DNA from: JBIYSM02 sp044759095
Lineage (GTDB): Bacteria > Bacillota > Bacilli > Brevibacillales > Brevibacillaceae
Reading direction: 5' to 3'
DNA: 64,000 bases
NCBI RefSeq assembly: GCF_044759095.2
Contig: NZ_JBIYSM020000019.1
Span: forward strand, 1 to 64,000
Each line of letters opens with the position of its first letter. Position 1 is the stretch's first letter. Position numbers and translations under genes: made by a program. Below the pieces are notes generated by a model. That model ran no database searches and had not been told where the DNA came from. It was given only the letters and a program-made list of their open reading frames with translations. Positions 52,358 to 61,764 of the stretch are shown in pieces.

Positions 52358-53104
52358 ATGCCGCCTATTTTACAAATCGAGCAGCTGAGCAAGACGGTGG
52401 AATCCGCTCCCCTATTTTCCCAGGTAACGGCTGAAGTGGATACCTCCAGCATCATTCATATCCTGGGAAAATCAGGTCAGGGCAAAAGTACGCTGCTGCG
52501 GATTCTGGGTCTCTTGACCAAACCGGACACCGGCACCATCCGCTTGCATGGAATACCCTCGTCGAAGTGGGAACCGGAGCAATGGAGAAGCAAGGTAAGC
52601 TATGTGGCCCAGCATGCCATTATGCTGCCCGGCAGCGTCGAAGACAACCTGCGCGCAGTCAGCCGACTGCACGCCAAACCGTTTGATCAAGCGCACGCGC
52701 TGTCTTTGATGGAACGACTGGGACTTGCCGACATCGACTGGTCCAAACCGGCTGCCCAACTGTCCGGCGGGCAAAAACAGCGTCTGGCCTTGATTCGCAC
52801 TCTGCTGCTGCGTCCGGAAGTGCTGCTGCTCGACGAAGTAACCGCCTCCCTGGACACGGTCAGCAAGCAGGCAGTGGAAAGAATGCTGTCCGAACTCCAC
52901 TATGCTGACGGAACTACTCTCATCTGGGTGACGCATGATCTGCAGCAAGCCAGAAATCTCGGCCAACGGATCTGGTTTCTGGCGGATCACAGGCTACTGG
53001 AAGATACCGATGCCGCCAGCTTTTTCACAAATCCCGCGACGGAAGCAGCCAAACAGTTCCTCCACTCTGTCAGCGACTCGTTGAACGGCAAGGAGGGAAA
53101 ATGA
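52358..53104 (+). CDS. fetA: FetA/YbbL-like ABC ATPase
   Basis: A 248-residue ATPase with Walker A GKSGQGKST, signature LSGGQKQRLALIRTLL, Walker B VLLLDEVTASLD and H-loop VTHDLQQA. It pairs with the UPF0014-type permease that overlaps its end. In E. coli the FetAB pair exports iron and protects against peroxide. Here a siderophore uptake system lies next to it, which fits iron balancing, although the substrate is not proven. ATG 52358 has AAGGAGG upstream. Confidence 0.82.
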   Translation: MPPILQIEQLSKTVESAPLFSQVTAEVDTSSIIHILGKSGQGKSTLLRILGLLTKPDTGTIRLHGIPSSKWEPEQWRSKVSYVAQHAIMLPGSVEDNLRAVSRLHAKPFDQAHALSLMERLGLADIDWSKPAAQLSGGQKQRLALIRTLLLRPEVLLLDEVTASLDTVSKQAVERMLSELHYADGTTLIWVTHDLQQARNLGQRIWFLADHRLLEDTDAASFFTNPATEAAKQFLHSVSDSLNGKEGK

Positions 53105-53850
53105 TGTCGCCTTCGGCCATGTGGTTTGCCCTGATTTTTGTCATTATCGCTGTCCTGCTTTCTGTTTGGCAGCGGCTGAAGCTGGAAAAAGAGATCATGA
53201 TCAGCGCAGTCCGCTCCGCTGTCCAGCTGATCCTCATCGGGTACGTGCTGCAGTTTGTCTTTCACGGGAATCAACCCGGGCTGATTTTGCTGATGATTGC
53301 CGTCATGATCGGAGTGGCGTCATGGAATGCCACCCAACGGGGGAAAGGAATCAAAGGCGTCTTTTGGCGGATCGCCATCACCCTCTTTGCGACCGAAGGC
53401 TTCACCATGGCTGTACTCGTAGGCCTGAACATTGTGGAAGGGACACCGCAGTACGTCATCCCGCTCAGCGGCATGATCATCGGCAGTTCCATGATCGTCG
53501 CCGGCTTGTTTCTCACCCACATGATCCGCGAGGTGGAGACTTCCCGCGGGGAGATTGAGACGCTGCTTTGCCTGGGAGCTACCCGCAAGCAAGCCATTCA
53601 TCAGGTCGTGCAAAGATGCGTCAAATCCAGCATGATCCCCACATTTGATACGATGAAAACCATTGGCCTGGTCCAACTGCCAGGCGCCATGACTGGCATG
53701 ATTATCGCCGGCGCCAGTCCGGTTGAAGCGGTTCGCTTTCAAGTGATCATCATGTTTTCATTTTCTTCGGCTGCGGCGATCACCGCCATTATGCTGGCCA
53801 TGCTCAGCTATCCGCTTTGGTTTACGGAAGACGGAATGCTGCGTTCTTGA
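53101..53850 (+). CDS. fetB: FetB/YbbM-like (UPF0014) permease
   Basis: A 249-residue membrane protein with about seven helices. Family landmarks are SAVRSAVQLILIGYVLQFVF, GMIIGSSMIVAGL, ETLLCLGATRKQAI (coupling helix) and PGAMTGMIIAGASPVEAV. The start ATGATG overlaps the ATPase stop, indicating translational coupling. Likely metal export; iron is suggested by the neighbouring Fur-controlled genes. Confidence 0.83.
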   Translation: MMSPSAMWFALIFVIIAVLLSVWQRLKLEKEIMISAVRSAVQLILIGYVLQFVFHGNQPGLILLMIAVMIGVASWNATQRGKGIKGVFWRIAITLFATEGFTMAVLVGLNIVEGTPQYVIPLSGMIIGSSMIVAGLFLTHMIREVETSRGEIETLLCLGATRKQAIHQVVQRCVKSSMIPTFDTMKTIGLVQLPGAMTGMIIAGASPVEAVRFQVIIMFSFSSAAAITAIMLAMLSYPLWFTEDGMLRS

Positions 53851-53854
53851 CATA

Positions 53855-53889
53855 AAAAGCTGTCCCCTTCGTGAGGACAGCTTTTCCTG
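53855..53889. terminator. Bidirectional terminator, fetB and siderophore-binding gene
   Basis: AAAAGCTGTCC and GGACAGCTTTT form an 11-bp stem that serves both convergent genes. Confidence 0.83.
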
Positions 53890-53899
53890 TTACAACTGT

Positions 53900-54883
53900 T
53901 TATTTGCCTTCAATGATGTACTTGCTCAGATCATCCAGCAGCAGATTGGCTGCTTTTACACCGCCTGCGGTGTTCCAGATCACGTCATCCACTTTGTACG
54001 CCTTGTTGTTTTTCACGACATTGAGGTTTTTCCAAAGCGGGTCGTTCGTCCACTCTTGCTCCAATTTGCTCGCTTCTCCATTTCCTGTTTCATAGGAGAA
54101 GTAGAACAGGATGTCGCCGTCCATCTCCGGAATGCGCTCTTTCGTTACTTCAGCCGCAAATTCTTCTTTGTTTTGGGATTCCGGACGAGCTACGCCCAGT
54201 TCCTGCAGAATGATACCGGAGAACGTGTCTTTGTAATAAATGCGCACACGGCCAGGCATGAAGCGAACAATGGAAACTTTGGTGCTCAGTTTGTCGCCCG
54301 CTTTTTCCTTGAATTCGGCGATGCGTTTATCCCAGTCGGCCAGCACCTTTTCGCCCTCAGCCTTTTTGTTCAAAGCTTCCGCGTACAGCTTGAAGTTATC
54401 TTTCCACTTGCCGCGCAGCGTCTCGGAGTAAACTGTAGGTGCAATTTTGGACAGCTGCTCGTAGATTTTTTCGTGACGCATCTTGTTTCCGAGAATGATA
54501 TCCGGCTTCAGAGCTGCGATCGCTTCCAGGTTCGGCTGGTCTTCCATGCCCAGTACCTGAACACCTTCCATCTCTGCTTTAATGTGATCGTAAAAAGGAT
54601 TGCCGGTCCAGGATTGAACGGCCCCAACCGGTTTGATGCCAAGAGCGAGAACCGCTTCGGTCCCTTCATTCGTCAGAACAACCACTTTTTGCGGTGTGCC
54701 CTTCACTTCAGTTTCACCCATTGCATGCTTGACTACATATGGTTTACCAGCATCGGCAGTCGGCTGTTCAGCAGGTTTTTGCTCGGCTTGTTGTCCACCG
54801 CATCCGGTGAGAATCAAAAGAACTGCCATGATAAGGCCAAAGATAGATTTGCCTCGCACCAGTCGGTATGTACGTGAAAACAT
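53900..54883 (-). CDS. Iron-siderophore-binding lipoprotein
   Basis: A 327-residue FecB/FhuD-type binding protein. The signal peptide has lipobox LILTGC (cysteine at about residue 28). The mature domain has KVVVLTNEGTEAVLALGIKPVGAV and later LEAIAALKPDIILG. It captures a ferric siderophore at the cell surface for the permease pair transcribed in the opposite direction. A Fur box lies just upstream. The particular siderophore cannot be read; the form resembles citrate or hydroxamate binders such as YfmC and YfiY. Confidence 0.86.
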   Translation of the reverse strand: MFSRTYRLVRGKSIFGLIMAVLLILTGCGGQQAEQKPAEQPTADAGKPYVVKHAMGETEVKGTPQKVVVLTNEGTEAVLALGIKPVGAVQSWTGNPFYDHIKAEMEGVQVLGMEDQPNLEAIAALKPDIILGNKMRHEKIYEQLSKIAPTVYSETLRGKWKDNFKLYAEALNKKAEGEKVLADWDKRIAEFKEKAGDKLSTKVSIVRFMPGRVRIYYKDTFSGIILQELGVARPESQNKEEFAAEVTKERIPEMDGDILFYFSYETGNGEASKLEQEWTNDPLWKNLNVVKNNKAYKVDDVIWNTAGGVKAANLLLDDLSKYIIEGK

Positions 54884-54905
54884 AATTGGAAAATCCCCTT
54901 TCTGT

Positions 54906-54929
54906 CATTGAAAATGAGAATTAAAATCA
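54906..54929. promoter_or_regulatory. Fur box for the siderophore-binding gene
   Basis: CATTGAAAATGAGAATTAAA: read on the other strand AATTCTCATTTTCAATG, close to the Fur consensus (AATNATTATCATT pattern). It sits 23 bases ahead of the lipoprotein start. Confidence 0.6.
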
Positions 54930-54973
54930 CCGACATGAATTATCCTACAACCGCCAGCATGAGAAGTCAACAG

Positions 54974-55004
54974 GAAAATGATAATGACTCTCAAAATCAT
55001 TGAC
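54974..55004. promoter_or_regulatory. Fur box for the fecCD-type genes
   Basis: GAAAATGATAATGACTCTCA followed by AAATCATTGAC contains TGATAATGA and a matching inverted half, as in classic 19-bp Fur boxes. It is about 80 bases ahead of the first permease gene. Confidence 0.7.
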
Positions 55005-55080
55005 GAATAGGTCGAAAGAAACTAAACTTTAATCTGAAGATTACTGCTCGTGTTTACTATTGTCGGGAAGAAGGATTTGC

Positions 55081-56091
55081 ATGAAAAGTCGTTTGTCCAA
55101 CCATTCTCTCAAGATTCTTGGACTGTTCGTCGGTCTATTGCTTCTTTTTTATTTGTCCTACTCCAGTCTCATCTTTGGCGTTGTCGATACCAGCTGGCAA
55201 ACAGCCATTGACGCTTATACCAACTTCAATGGGACGAACGAGCACATCGTGATTAAAGAAGTGCGTGTGCCCCGCGTATTAAATGCGTTGGCCGTTGGAT
55301 TCAGTCTGGGTCTGGCGGGAGCTCTGCTGCAGGCATTGACAAGAAACCCGGTGGCTGACGTTGAATTGTTTGGGTTGAACGCCGGAGCTGCATTCTTTAT
55401 TGTGTGTGCGGTAACCTTCTTTTCCATAAATTCTCTGACGGAGTTTACCTGGATCGCTTTTGCCGGAGCCGGCTTCAGCGGAATCGTTGTATACATGCTC
55501 GGATCATTCGGCAGGGACGGCCTTACCCCCGTCAAGCTGACCCTGGCTGGAGCGGCGATTACCGCCCTGTCTGCTTCTGCCCGTCATGGACTGCTCGTCA
55601 TCAACGACAAAGCCCTTGATGAGGTGCTCTTTTGGTTGTCCGGTTCTGTCGGCGGACGAAAGCTGGAATACCTGACCACTGTGCTGCCTTACATGATCGT
55701 TGCCTGGATTGCCGCTTTTGTACTGGCACGGCCCATCCATACCTTGATGATGGGCGATGACGTAGCAAAAGGCTTGGGACAGCGCACTCTGCTCGTCAAA
55801 CTGGCGACAGGCGCAGTGATTGTGCTTCTTTCCGGCAGCTCTGTGGCAGTGGCCGGCCCGATTGGCTTTGTGGGTCTTGTCACTCCTCATCTCGCCCGCT
55901 ATCTGGTGGGCATCGACACACGTTGGGTATTCCTCTACAGCGGCATGCTGGGTGCGATGATTCTGCTGGCGGCCGATATCGGAGGCCGTTTTATTGCCAT
56001 GCCGGCGGAACTTCCCATTGGGGTCATGACCGCATTTGTCGGAGTTCCCTTCTTCATCTATGTGGCACGAAAGGGGCTTGCCTCGTCATGA
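55081..56091 (+). CDS. FecCD-type iron-siderophore permease, first subunit
   Basis: A 336-residue permease with about ten helices. VPRVLNALAVGFSLGLAGALLQALTRNP is the characteristic FecCD segment (residues about 62-90). ELPIGVMTAFVGVPFFIYVARK closes the protein. ATG 55081 has GAAGGA upstream. Its TGA overlaps the next permease's ATG (ATGA). A Fur box lies upstream, so it is expected to be expressed under iron limitation. Confidence 0.88.
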   Translation: MKSRLSNHSLKILGLFVGLLLLFYLSYSSLIFGVVDTSWQTAIDAYTNFNGTNEHIVIKEVRVPRVLNALAVGFSLGLAGALLQALTRNPVADVELFGLNAGAAFFIVCAVTFFSINSLTEFTWIAFAGAGFSGIVVYMLGSFGRDGLTPVKLTLAGAAITALSASARHGLLVINDKALDEVLFWLSGSVGGRKLEYLTTVLPYMIVAWIAAFVLARPIHTLMMGDDVAKGLGQRTLLVKLATGAVIVLLSGSSVAVAGPIGFVGLVTPHLARYLVGIDTRWVFLYSGMLGAMILLAADIGGRFIAMPAELPIGVMTAFVGVPFFIYVARKGLASS

Positions 56092-57119
56092 AACAATACC
56101 TGCCTCTTCGCAATCGCACGCTTTCGTTTCACCTGCATAAACGGACGGTCTGGCTTGCCATCCTGTTTGCTCTTCTGACTGCTGCGGCCGCCGTCGTCAG
56201 TCTGGGAATGGGCGAAATGCACATCGCTCCCCTGGACGTGGTGAAGGTCTTTTTGGGAATGGGGTCAGAACAAGACGCTCTCATCGTTCGGGAGTTCCGA
56301 CTGCCTCGCATCCTGATTGCCATTCTCGTCGGGGCAGCCCTCGCTGTCGCCGGTTCTGTTCTTCAGGGGATCGCGCGCAATCCATTGGCGGCCCCCGACA
56401 TTCTCGGCATTTCAGGCGGCGCTTCTATCACCGCTGTCGCGTTTTTGCTGTTATTCGATTCAGTCAGCGTCAAATGGCTGCCCGCCGCCGCATTCCTGGG
56501 GGCCACATTGGTGGCCTTTCTGCTGTATGGTTTGGCCTGGAAGCAGGGAGTTACCCCGCTGCGGCTGGTGCTGATCGGCGTGGGGATCAAGATTGTTGCA
56601 GGCGCCGCAGTCACTTTGTTGATCACCTTCAGCCCGTTCCTTTTGCAGAACAAGGCGATTCTCTGGCTTACGGGAAGCATTTATGGCGTGGATTGGGGAG
56701 ACGTACTGATGATCCTGCCGTGGATCATGGTTCTCTTTCTGCTGGCCGCCTTCTTCGTCAGACGGGTCAACGTTCAGCAGTTGGGCGATGACATTGCCAC
56801 AGGGGTCGGAAGTCAAGTTGAACGGGACCGTTTCTTCCTGCTTCTCATTTGTACAGGTTTGACTGGTGCAGCCGTCGCCGTCGGCGGCGAGATCAGCTTT
56901 GTCGCCCTGCTTGCTCCGCATATCGCCAAGCAATTGGTAGGTCCTTCTTTTGGAGGGGCCATGTCGATTTCCGCTTTTGTCGGAGCCTTGATCGTACTGT
57001 TGGCGGACCTCGTCGGCCGTACTGCTTTTTCACCGCTTGACATCCCGGTCGGCGTCTTTACCTCTGCCGTGGGAGCGCCGTTTTTCATTTACCTGTTGTA
57101 CAAAAAACGCCATCACTAA
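56088..57119 (+). CDS. FecCD-type iron-siderophore permease, second subunit
   Basis: A 343-residue permease, paralogous to the preceding one. It has REFRLPRILIAILVGAALAVAGSVLQGIARNP, and DIPVGVFTSAVGAPFFIYLL at the end. It forms the heterodimeric channel with its neighbour. The start at 56088 overlaps the upstream stop; the longer frame to 55,923 is only open by chance inside the first permease gene. Confidence 0.88.
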   Translation: MKQYLPLRNRTLSFHLHKRTVWLAILFALLTAAAAVVSLGMGEMHIAPLDVVKVFLGMGSEQDALIVREFRLPRILIAILVGAALAVAGSVLQGIARNPLAAPDILGISGGASITAVAFLLLFDSVSVKWLPAAAFLGATLVAFLLYGLAWKQGVTPLRLVLIGVGIKIVAGAAVTLLITFSPFLLQNKAILWLTGSIYGVDWGDVLMILPWIMVLFLLAAFFVRRVNVQQLGDDIATGVGSQVERDRFFLLLICTGLTGAAVAVGGEISFVALLAPHIAKQLVGPSFGGAMSISAFVGALIVLLADLVGRTAFSPLDIPVGVFTSAVGAPFFIYLLYKKRHH

Positions 57120-57137
57120 CGAAAGGGGAGAATCACC

Positions 57138-57962
57138 ATGCACGCCTTGGAAACCAAAGATCTTACCCTGTCCTATGGGGATCGCAATATTATTGAGCAT
57201 CTGGATCTAAAGATCCCGCGGGGCAAAATTACCGTTTTCATCGGGAGCAACGGCTGCGGCAAATCGACGCTGCTCCGCTCTCTTGCACGGCTGCTGAAAC
57301 CGAAGGAAGGAGCTGTGCTTCTGGAGGGTCAAGCGATTGCCAAGTGGTCCACAAAAGAGGTGGCGAAGCGCCTGGCGATCCTGCCGCAGGGGCCTACCGC
57401 GCCGGAGGGCCTCACTGTTCTACAGCTGGTGAAACAAGGGCGTTATCCCTATCAGAGTTGGCTGCAGCAGTGGTCGGAAGAAGACGAGCGCATGGTGACC
57501 AAGGCTTTGCAGGCTACTCAGCTTACCCCTTTGGCGGATCAAACGGTTGACTCCCTGTCCGGCGGTCAGCGTCAGCGTGCCTGGATCGCCATGACCTTGG
57601 CCCAGGGGACGGAAACCATCCTGTTGGACGAACCGACCACCTACCTGGACATGTCCCATCAGATCGAGATTCTCGACCTTTTGCATGAACTCAATCAAAC
57701 CGAACAGCGTACGATTGTTATGGTACTGCACGATCTGAACCTGGCCTGCCGCTACGCAGACCATATCGTGGCCGTTCACAACCAGGGCGTGTTTGCTCAG
57801 GGGCGGCCGGAAGACGTGATGACAGTGGAGCTGGTGCGCCACGTCTTTCAACTGGATTGTCAAATTACGCGGGACCCGCTGTACGGAACGCCGATGTGCA
57901 TCCCGTACAGCAAAAGCAGAATCGTCCCCACCGCATCGCAAAAAACAAAGGTGCTCTCGTAG
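57138..57962 (+). CDS. FecE-type iron-siderophore ABC ATPase
   Basis: A 274-residue ATPase. Walker A is IGSNGCGKST, signature LSGGQRQRAWIAMTLAQ, Walker B TILLDEPTTYLDM, and VLHDLNLACRYADH follows. It is last in the permease-permease-ATPase operon, 18 bases after the second permease with AAGGGGAG. It energises ferric siderophore import. Confidence 0.9.
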   Translation: MHALETKDLTLSYGDRNIIEHLDLKIPRGKITVFIGSNGCGKSTLLRSLARLLKPKEGAVLLEGQAIAKWSTKEVAKRLAILPQGPTAPEGLTVLQLVKQGRYPYQSWLQQWSEEDERMVTKALQATQLTPLADQTVDSLSGGQRQRAWIAMTLAQGTETILLDEPTTYLDMSHQIEILDLLHELNQTEQRTIVMVLHDLNLACRYADHIVAVHNQGVFAQGRPEDVMTVELVRHVFQLDCQITRDPLYGTPMCIPYSKSRIVPTASQKTKVLS

Positions 57963-57979
57963 TCGGAGAGCACCTTTTG
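57950..57979 (+). terminator. Terminator of siderophore uptake operon
   Basis: GGTGCTCTC and GAGAGCACC (57950-57974) form a stem over the stop codon of the ATPase gene, followed by TTTTG. The following 57,980-58,124 is short and GC-rich with no gene. Confidence 0.78.
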
Positions 57980-58124
57980 TTTGTAGACAAACTGTTGTTT
58001 ATGAGGAAAAGGGCTGGCCCCCGCCCCGGGGATCGTCGCGGAGCGGACGGTTCTTACTTCCTCGCAGGGAGGAGGGTCGAGCGATAGGCGAAAAAACGGC
58101 CCCTGTCGTTCCAGTCGCTTACGC

Positions 58125-59411
58125 TTACTTTTTCAGGTTGTAAAAGACAGCGCGGCCGCCGAAACGAGCAGTATCGCCCAGTTCGTCTTCGATACGAAGC
58201 AGCTGGTTGTACTTGGCTACGCGGTCGGTACGGGAAGGAGCACCGGTCTTGATTTGGCCCGCGTTGGTGGCCACTGCGATATCCGCAATGGTCGAGTCTT
58301 CCGTCTCGCCGGAGCGGTGGGAGATCACTGCAGTATAGCCCGCACGTTTCGCCATTTCAATCGCATCAAAGGTTTCGGTCAGGGTACCAATTTGGTTCAC
58401 CTTGACGAGGATGGAGTTGCCGGTGCTGTTCTCGATGCCGCGAGCCAGACGCTCGGTGTTGGTCACGAACAGGTCGTCACCCACAAGCTGAACTTTGCTG
58501 CCGAGGCGATCGGTCAAAGCCTTCCAGCCGTCCCAGTCGTCTTCGGAGAGTCCGTCTTCAATGGAGATGATCGGGTATTTGCTGACCAGATCCTCGTAAA
58601 ACGCGATCATTTCTTCCGTGGTTTTCACCACGCCTTCGCCTTCAAAGTGGTACTTGCCGTCTTTGTACATTTCGGTAGCGGCTACGTCGAGGGCGAGGAA
58701 CACGTCTTTGCCCGCTTCATAGCCTGCCGCTTTGATTGCCTCCAGAATGGTGGTAATCGCTTCTTCGTTGGACTTCAGATTAGGAGCAAAACCGCCCTCG
58801 TCGCCCACCGCGGTGTTCAAACCTTTCCCGGAAAGCACCTTTTTCAGGGAGTGGAAGATTTCTGCCCCCATGCGCAGGGCCTGGGAGAAGGACTCCGCTC
58901 CTACCGGCATGACCATGAATTCCTGGATGTCGACAGTGTTGTCGGCATGCTTGCCGCCGTTCAGGATGTTCATCATCGGGACTGGCAGTGTTTTCGCGTT
59001 GAATCCGCCGAGGTAGTTGTAGAGGGAAACGCCGAGCGAGTTGGCCGCAGCGCGGGCAACCGCCATGGATACGCCGAGGATGGCGTTGGCACCCAGCTTG
59101 CCTTTGTTCGGTGTACCGTCCAGCTGAAGCATGGTCATGTCGATACCTACCTGGTCAAGGACATCCATCCCGATCAGTTCCGGCGCAATGATGTCGTTCA
59201 CGTTTTCTACCGCTTTTAATACCCCTTTGCCGAGATAGCGGGATTTGTCCCCGTCGCGAAGCTCAACGGCTTCGTACGCACCGGTGGAAGCGCCGGACGG
59301 TACGGCAGCGCGTCCCATTGAACCGTCTTCCAGATACACATCTACCTCAACAGTCGGGTTTCCGCGGGAATCCATAATCTCGCGTGCATAAATATCAGTA
59401 ATCATCGTCAT
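58125..59411 (-). CDS. eno: Enolase
   Basis: 428 residues. ITDIYAREIMDSRGNPTVEVDV begins the protein. Metal and catalytic residues are in ALDVAATEMY, SIEDGLSEDDW and LVGDDLFVTN, with the catalytic lysines in ILVKVNQIGT and SHRSGETEDSTIADIAVA. It converts 2-phosphoglycerate to phosphoenolpyruvate. ATG 59411 has AAGGAG upstream. It is the last gene of the lower-glycolysis operon. Confidence 0.96.
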   Translation of the reverse strand: MTMITDIYAREIMDSRGNPTVEVDVYLEDGSMGRAAVPSGASTGAYEAVELRDGDKSRYLGKGVLKAVENVNDIIAPELIGMDVLDQVGIDMTMLQLDGTPNKGKLGANAILGVSMAVARAAANSLGVSLYNYLGGFNAKTLPVPMMNILNGGKHADNTVDIQEFMVMPVGAESFSQALRMGAEIFHSLKKVLSGKGLNTAVGDEGGFAPNLKSNEEAITTILEAIKAAGYEAGKDVFLALDVAATEMYKDGKYHFEGEGVVKTTEEMIAFYEDLVSKYPIISIEDGLSEDDWDGWKALTDRLGSKVQLVGDDLFVTNTERLARGIENSTGNSILVKVNQIGTLTETFDAIEMAKRAGYTAVISHRSGETEDSTIADIAVATNAGQIKTGAPSRTDRVAKYNQLLRIEDELGDTARFGGRAVFYNLKK

Positions 59412-59437
59412 GTCCAACATCTCCTTTTCTCATTGTT

Positions 59438-60979
59438 CTATTTTACCAAAAGCGATTTACCGGTCATGTCAGCGGGCTTGGGCAGATGCAACAGTTCCAG
59501 CATGGTAGGAGCCAGATCGGCCAAAATGCCGTCCTCCCGAAGGGTAAGTCCCTCTTGTGTAACAATCACCGGAACGGGGAAGGTACTGTGCGAGGTAATC
59601 GGTTTGCCTTCCGGATCCAGCATCAGGTCGGCGTTGCCGTGATCAGCGGTGATGATCGCGACGCCCCCTTTACGAATGATGGAATCCACCACTTTCCCCA
59701 GGCAGGTGTCAACAGTCTCCACCGCCTTGATGGTTGGCTCCATTTTGCCGGAGTGACCCACCATGTCGCAATTCGCGAAGTTGAGGATAATCGCATCAAA
59801 GCGCTCCGCTTCGATCTCCTTCACCACCGCTTCCGTCACTTCCGGAGCGCTCATCTCCGGTTTCAGGTCATAGGTAGCCACTTTGGGCGATGGAATGAGA
59901 ATTCGCTTTTCGCCGGGAAACTCCTTTTCCCGACCGCCGCTGAAAAAGAAGGTGACGTGAGGGTACTTCTCCGTCTCTGCAATGCGCAGCTGGGTTAAAC
60001 CCTGCTGTGCAATCACTTCGCCAAGCGTATTGTCCAGGTTGGTTGGTTGGTAGGCGACATACCCCCCAACCGACTCGGAAAACTGCGTCAAGCAGACAAA
60101 ATGAAGATGGCGGGGGCGCCCTTCTCCGCGATCAAAACCACGGAAATCCTCGTTGGTAAATGCCTGAGAGGTTTGAATGGCACGGTCCGGACGGAAGTTA
60201 AAGAAGATAATGGAATCCCCCGTTTCCACCAACCCCACCGGTTGTCCCGCCTCATCCACGATCACCGTCGGCATCACAAATTCGTCCATCACGGATTTTT
60301 GGTGCGATTCCTTGACCGCCTGGATCGGGTCGGTATAACGCGGCGCTTCGCCGTACACCATGGCCCGATACGCCTTTTCCACCCGCTCCCAGCGCTTGTC
60401 GCGATCCATTGCGTAGTAGCGCCCCTGTACCGTTGCGATTTTTCCTACGCCGATCTCGTTGATCTTCGCTTGAAGCTCTTCCAGGTAACGGACAGCGCTG
60501 TCCGGCGCTACGTCCCGCCCGTCGAGGAAGCCATGTATGTAGACGCGATCGAAATCCTGCCGCTTCGCCAGTTCAAGGATGGCAAAGAGATGTTCGATGT
60601 GGCTGTGAACGCCGCCGTCCGAAAGAAGGCCGAACAGGTGCAGTTTTCGATCGTGCTGCTTGGCGTGCTGAATGGCTTTGATTAACGTTTCGTTTTCAAA
60701 AAAGGTTCCTTCGCGGATCTCCTTGGTGATTCGGGTCAGGTCCTGATAGACGACCCGGCCCGCCCCGATGTTAAGATGTCCTACTTCAGAGTTGCCCATT
60801 TGTCCTTCCGGCAGTCCTACCGCCAGTCCGCTCGCCTGCAGGGTGGCGTGAGGGTAGCGGCTCCAAAAACGGTCGAAGTTCGGCTTTTTGGCCTGGGCGA
60901 CGGCGTTGCCGTACGTTTCGTCCCGCAAGGCAAATCCGTCCAGGATGATCAAGGCTACAGGTTTCGGTCGATTTGCCAT
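59438..60979 (-). CDS. gpmI: 2,3-bisphosphoglycerate-independent phosphoglycerate mutase
   Basis: 513 residues, the two-manganese alkaline-phosphatase-fold enzyme. VALIILDGFALRDETYGNAV is at the start, the phosphoserine lies in GQMGNSEVGHLNIGAGR, and metal ligands are in NFANCDMVGHSG and ITADHGNADLM. It interconverts 3- and 2-phosphoglycerate. It lies between tpiA and eno, with gaps of 12 and 26 bases. Confidence 0.96.
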   Translation of the reverse strand: MANRPKPVALIILDGFALRDETYGNAVAQAKKPNFDRFWSRYPHATLQASGLAVGLPEGQMGNSEVGHLNIGAGRVVYQDLTRITKEIREGTFFENETLIKAIQHAKQHDRKLHLFGLLSDGGVHSHIEHLFAILELAKRQDFDRVYIHGFLDGRDVAPDSAVRYLEELQAKINEIGVGKIATVQGRYYAMDRDKRWERVEKAYRAMVYGEAPRYTDPIQAVKESHQKSVMDEFVMPTVIVDEAGQPVGLVETGDSIIFFNFRPDRAIQTSQAFTNEDFRGFDRGEGRPRHLHFVCLTQFSESVGGYVAYQPTNLDNTLGEVIAQQGLTQLRIAETEKYPHVTFFFSGGREKEFPGEKRILIPSPKVATYDLKPEMSAPEVTEAVVKEIEAERFDAIILNFANCDMVGHSGKMEPTIKAVETVDTCLGKVVDSIIRKGGVAIITADHGNADLMLDPEGKPITSHSTFPVPVIVTQEGLTLREDGILADLAPTMLELLHLPKPADMTGKSLLVK

Positions 60980-60991
60980 TCACGTATCCCC

Positions 60992-61750
60992 CTATTTTGC
61001 GGCTGCGCCGGCTACCAGTTTCAGATAGCTGTCTGCAGCCAGACTCGCTCCCCCAACCAACGCACCGTCAATGTCCGATTGCGCGAGGAAGCTCTCAATG
61101 TTTTCCGGTTTCACGCTGCCGCCGTACTGAATCCGTATCGCTTCAGCCGCTTCCTTGCCGTACTGGTCGGCAATCACGCCGCGGATGTAGGCGATCGTCT
61201 GATTGGCATCTTCCGCCGTGGACGATTTGCCTGTGCCAATTGCCCAAATCGGTTCGTAGGCCAATACGACGTCCACCAGGTTGTCCGCCGAAACGCTGGC
61301 CAGCGCTGCTTCTGTTTGCTTGCGGACGACCTCTTCCGTCTGGCCGGCTTCGTGTTGTTGGAGACTTTCTCCCACGCAAACGATCGGCTTCAGACCATGG
61401 TTCAGGGCAGCCAGCACCTTTTTGTTCACCGTGTCATCCGTCTCATTAAAATACTGACGGCGTTCGGAATGACCAATAATCACGTAGGTGACGCCCAACT
61501 CCTTCAGCATCAGCGGGCTGATTTCTCCTGTAAAGGCTCCTTTCTCCTCATAATGCATGTTTTGTGCGCCGAGCACGTACGGCGTTCCCTTGAACAACTC
61601 GGCGAGCGCCGGCAGCGCAGTGAACGGAGCGCAAACGACCTTTTCCACGGAGGGAACGTTTTCTTCACTCCTCAGCTGCCGGGCAAATTCGCTCGCCTCG
61701 GCAATCGTTTTAAACATTTTCCAGTTTCCAGCGATAATGCGGGTTCTCAG
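60992..61750 (-). CDS. tpiA: Triosephosphate isomerase, probable CTG start
   Basis: About 252 residues. IIAGNWKMFKT holds the substrate lysine; YVIIGHSERRQYF holds the catalytic histidine, and VLAYEPIWAIGTGKS the catalytic glutamate. IQYGGSVKPENI follows. The frame can also be read from GTG 61759, but AAGGAGG ends directly against that codon. The third in-frame codon after it, CTG at 61750, gives a normal nine-base spacing and the usual N-terminus MRTRIIAGNWKM. I therefore place the start at CTG. The gene lies within gap-pgk-tpiA-gpmI-eno. Confidence 0.93.
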   Translation of the reverse strand: MRTRIIAGNWKMFKTIAEASEFARQLRSEENVPSVEKVVCAPFTALPALAELFKGTPYVLGAQNMHYEEKGAFTGEISPLMLKELGVTYVIIGHSERRQYFNETDDTVNKKVLAALNHGLKPIVCVGESLQQHEAGQTEEVVRKQTEAALASVSADNLVDVVLAYEPIWAIGTGKSSTAEDANQTIAYIRGVIADQYGKEAAEAIRIQYGGSVKPENIESFLAQSDIDGALVGGASLAADSYLKLVAGAAAK

Positions 61751-61764
61751 GGGATTCACCCTCC

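Noticed and set aside
58254..59219. A 321-codon frame opposite eno
   Set aside because: Antisense shadow of enolase; no start signal or motif.
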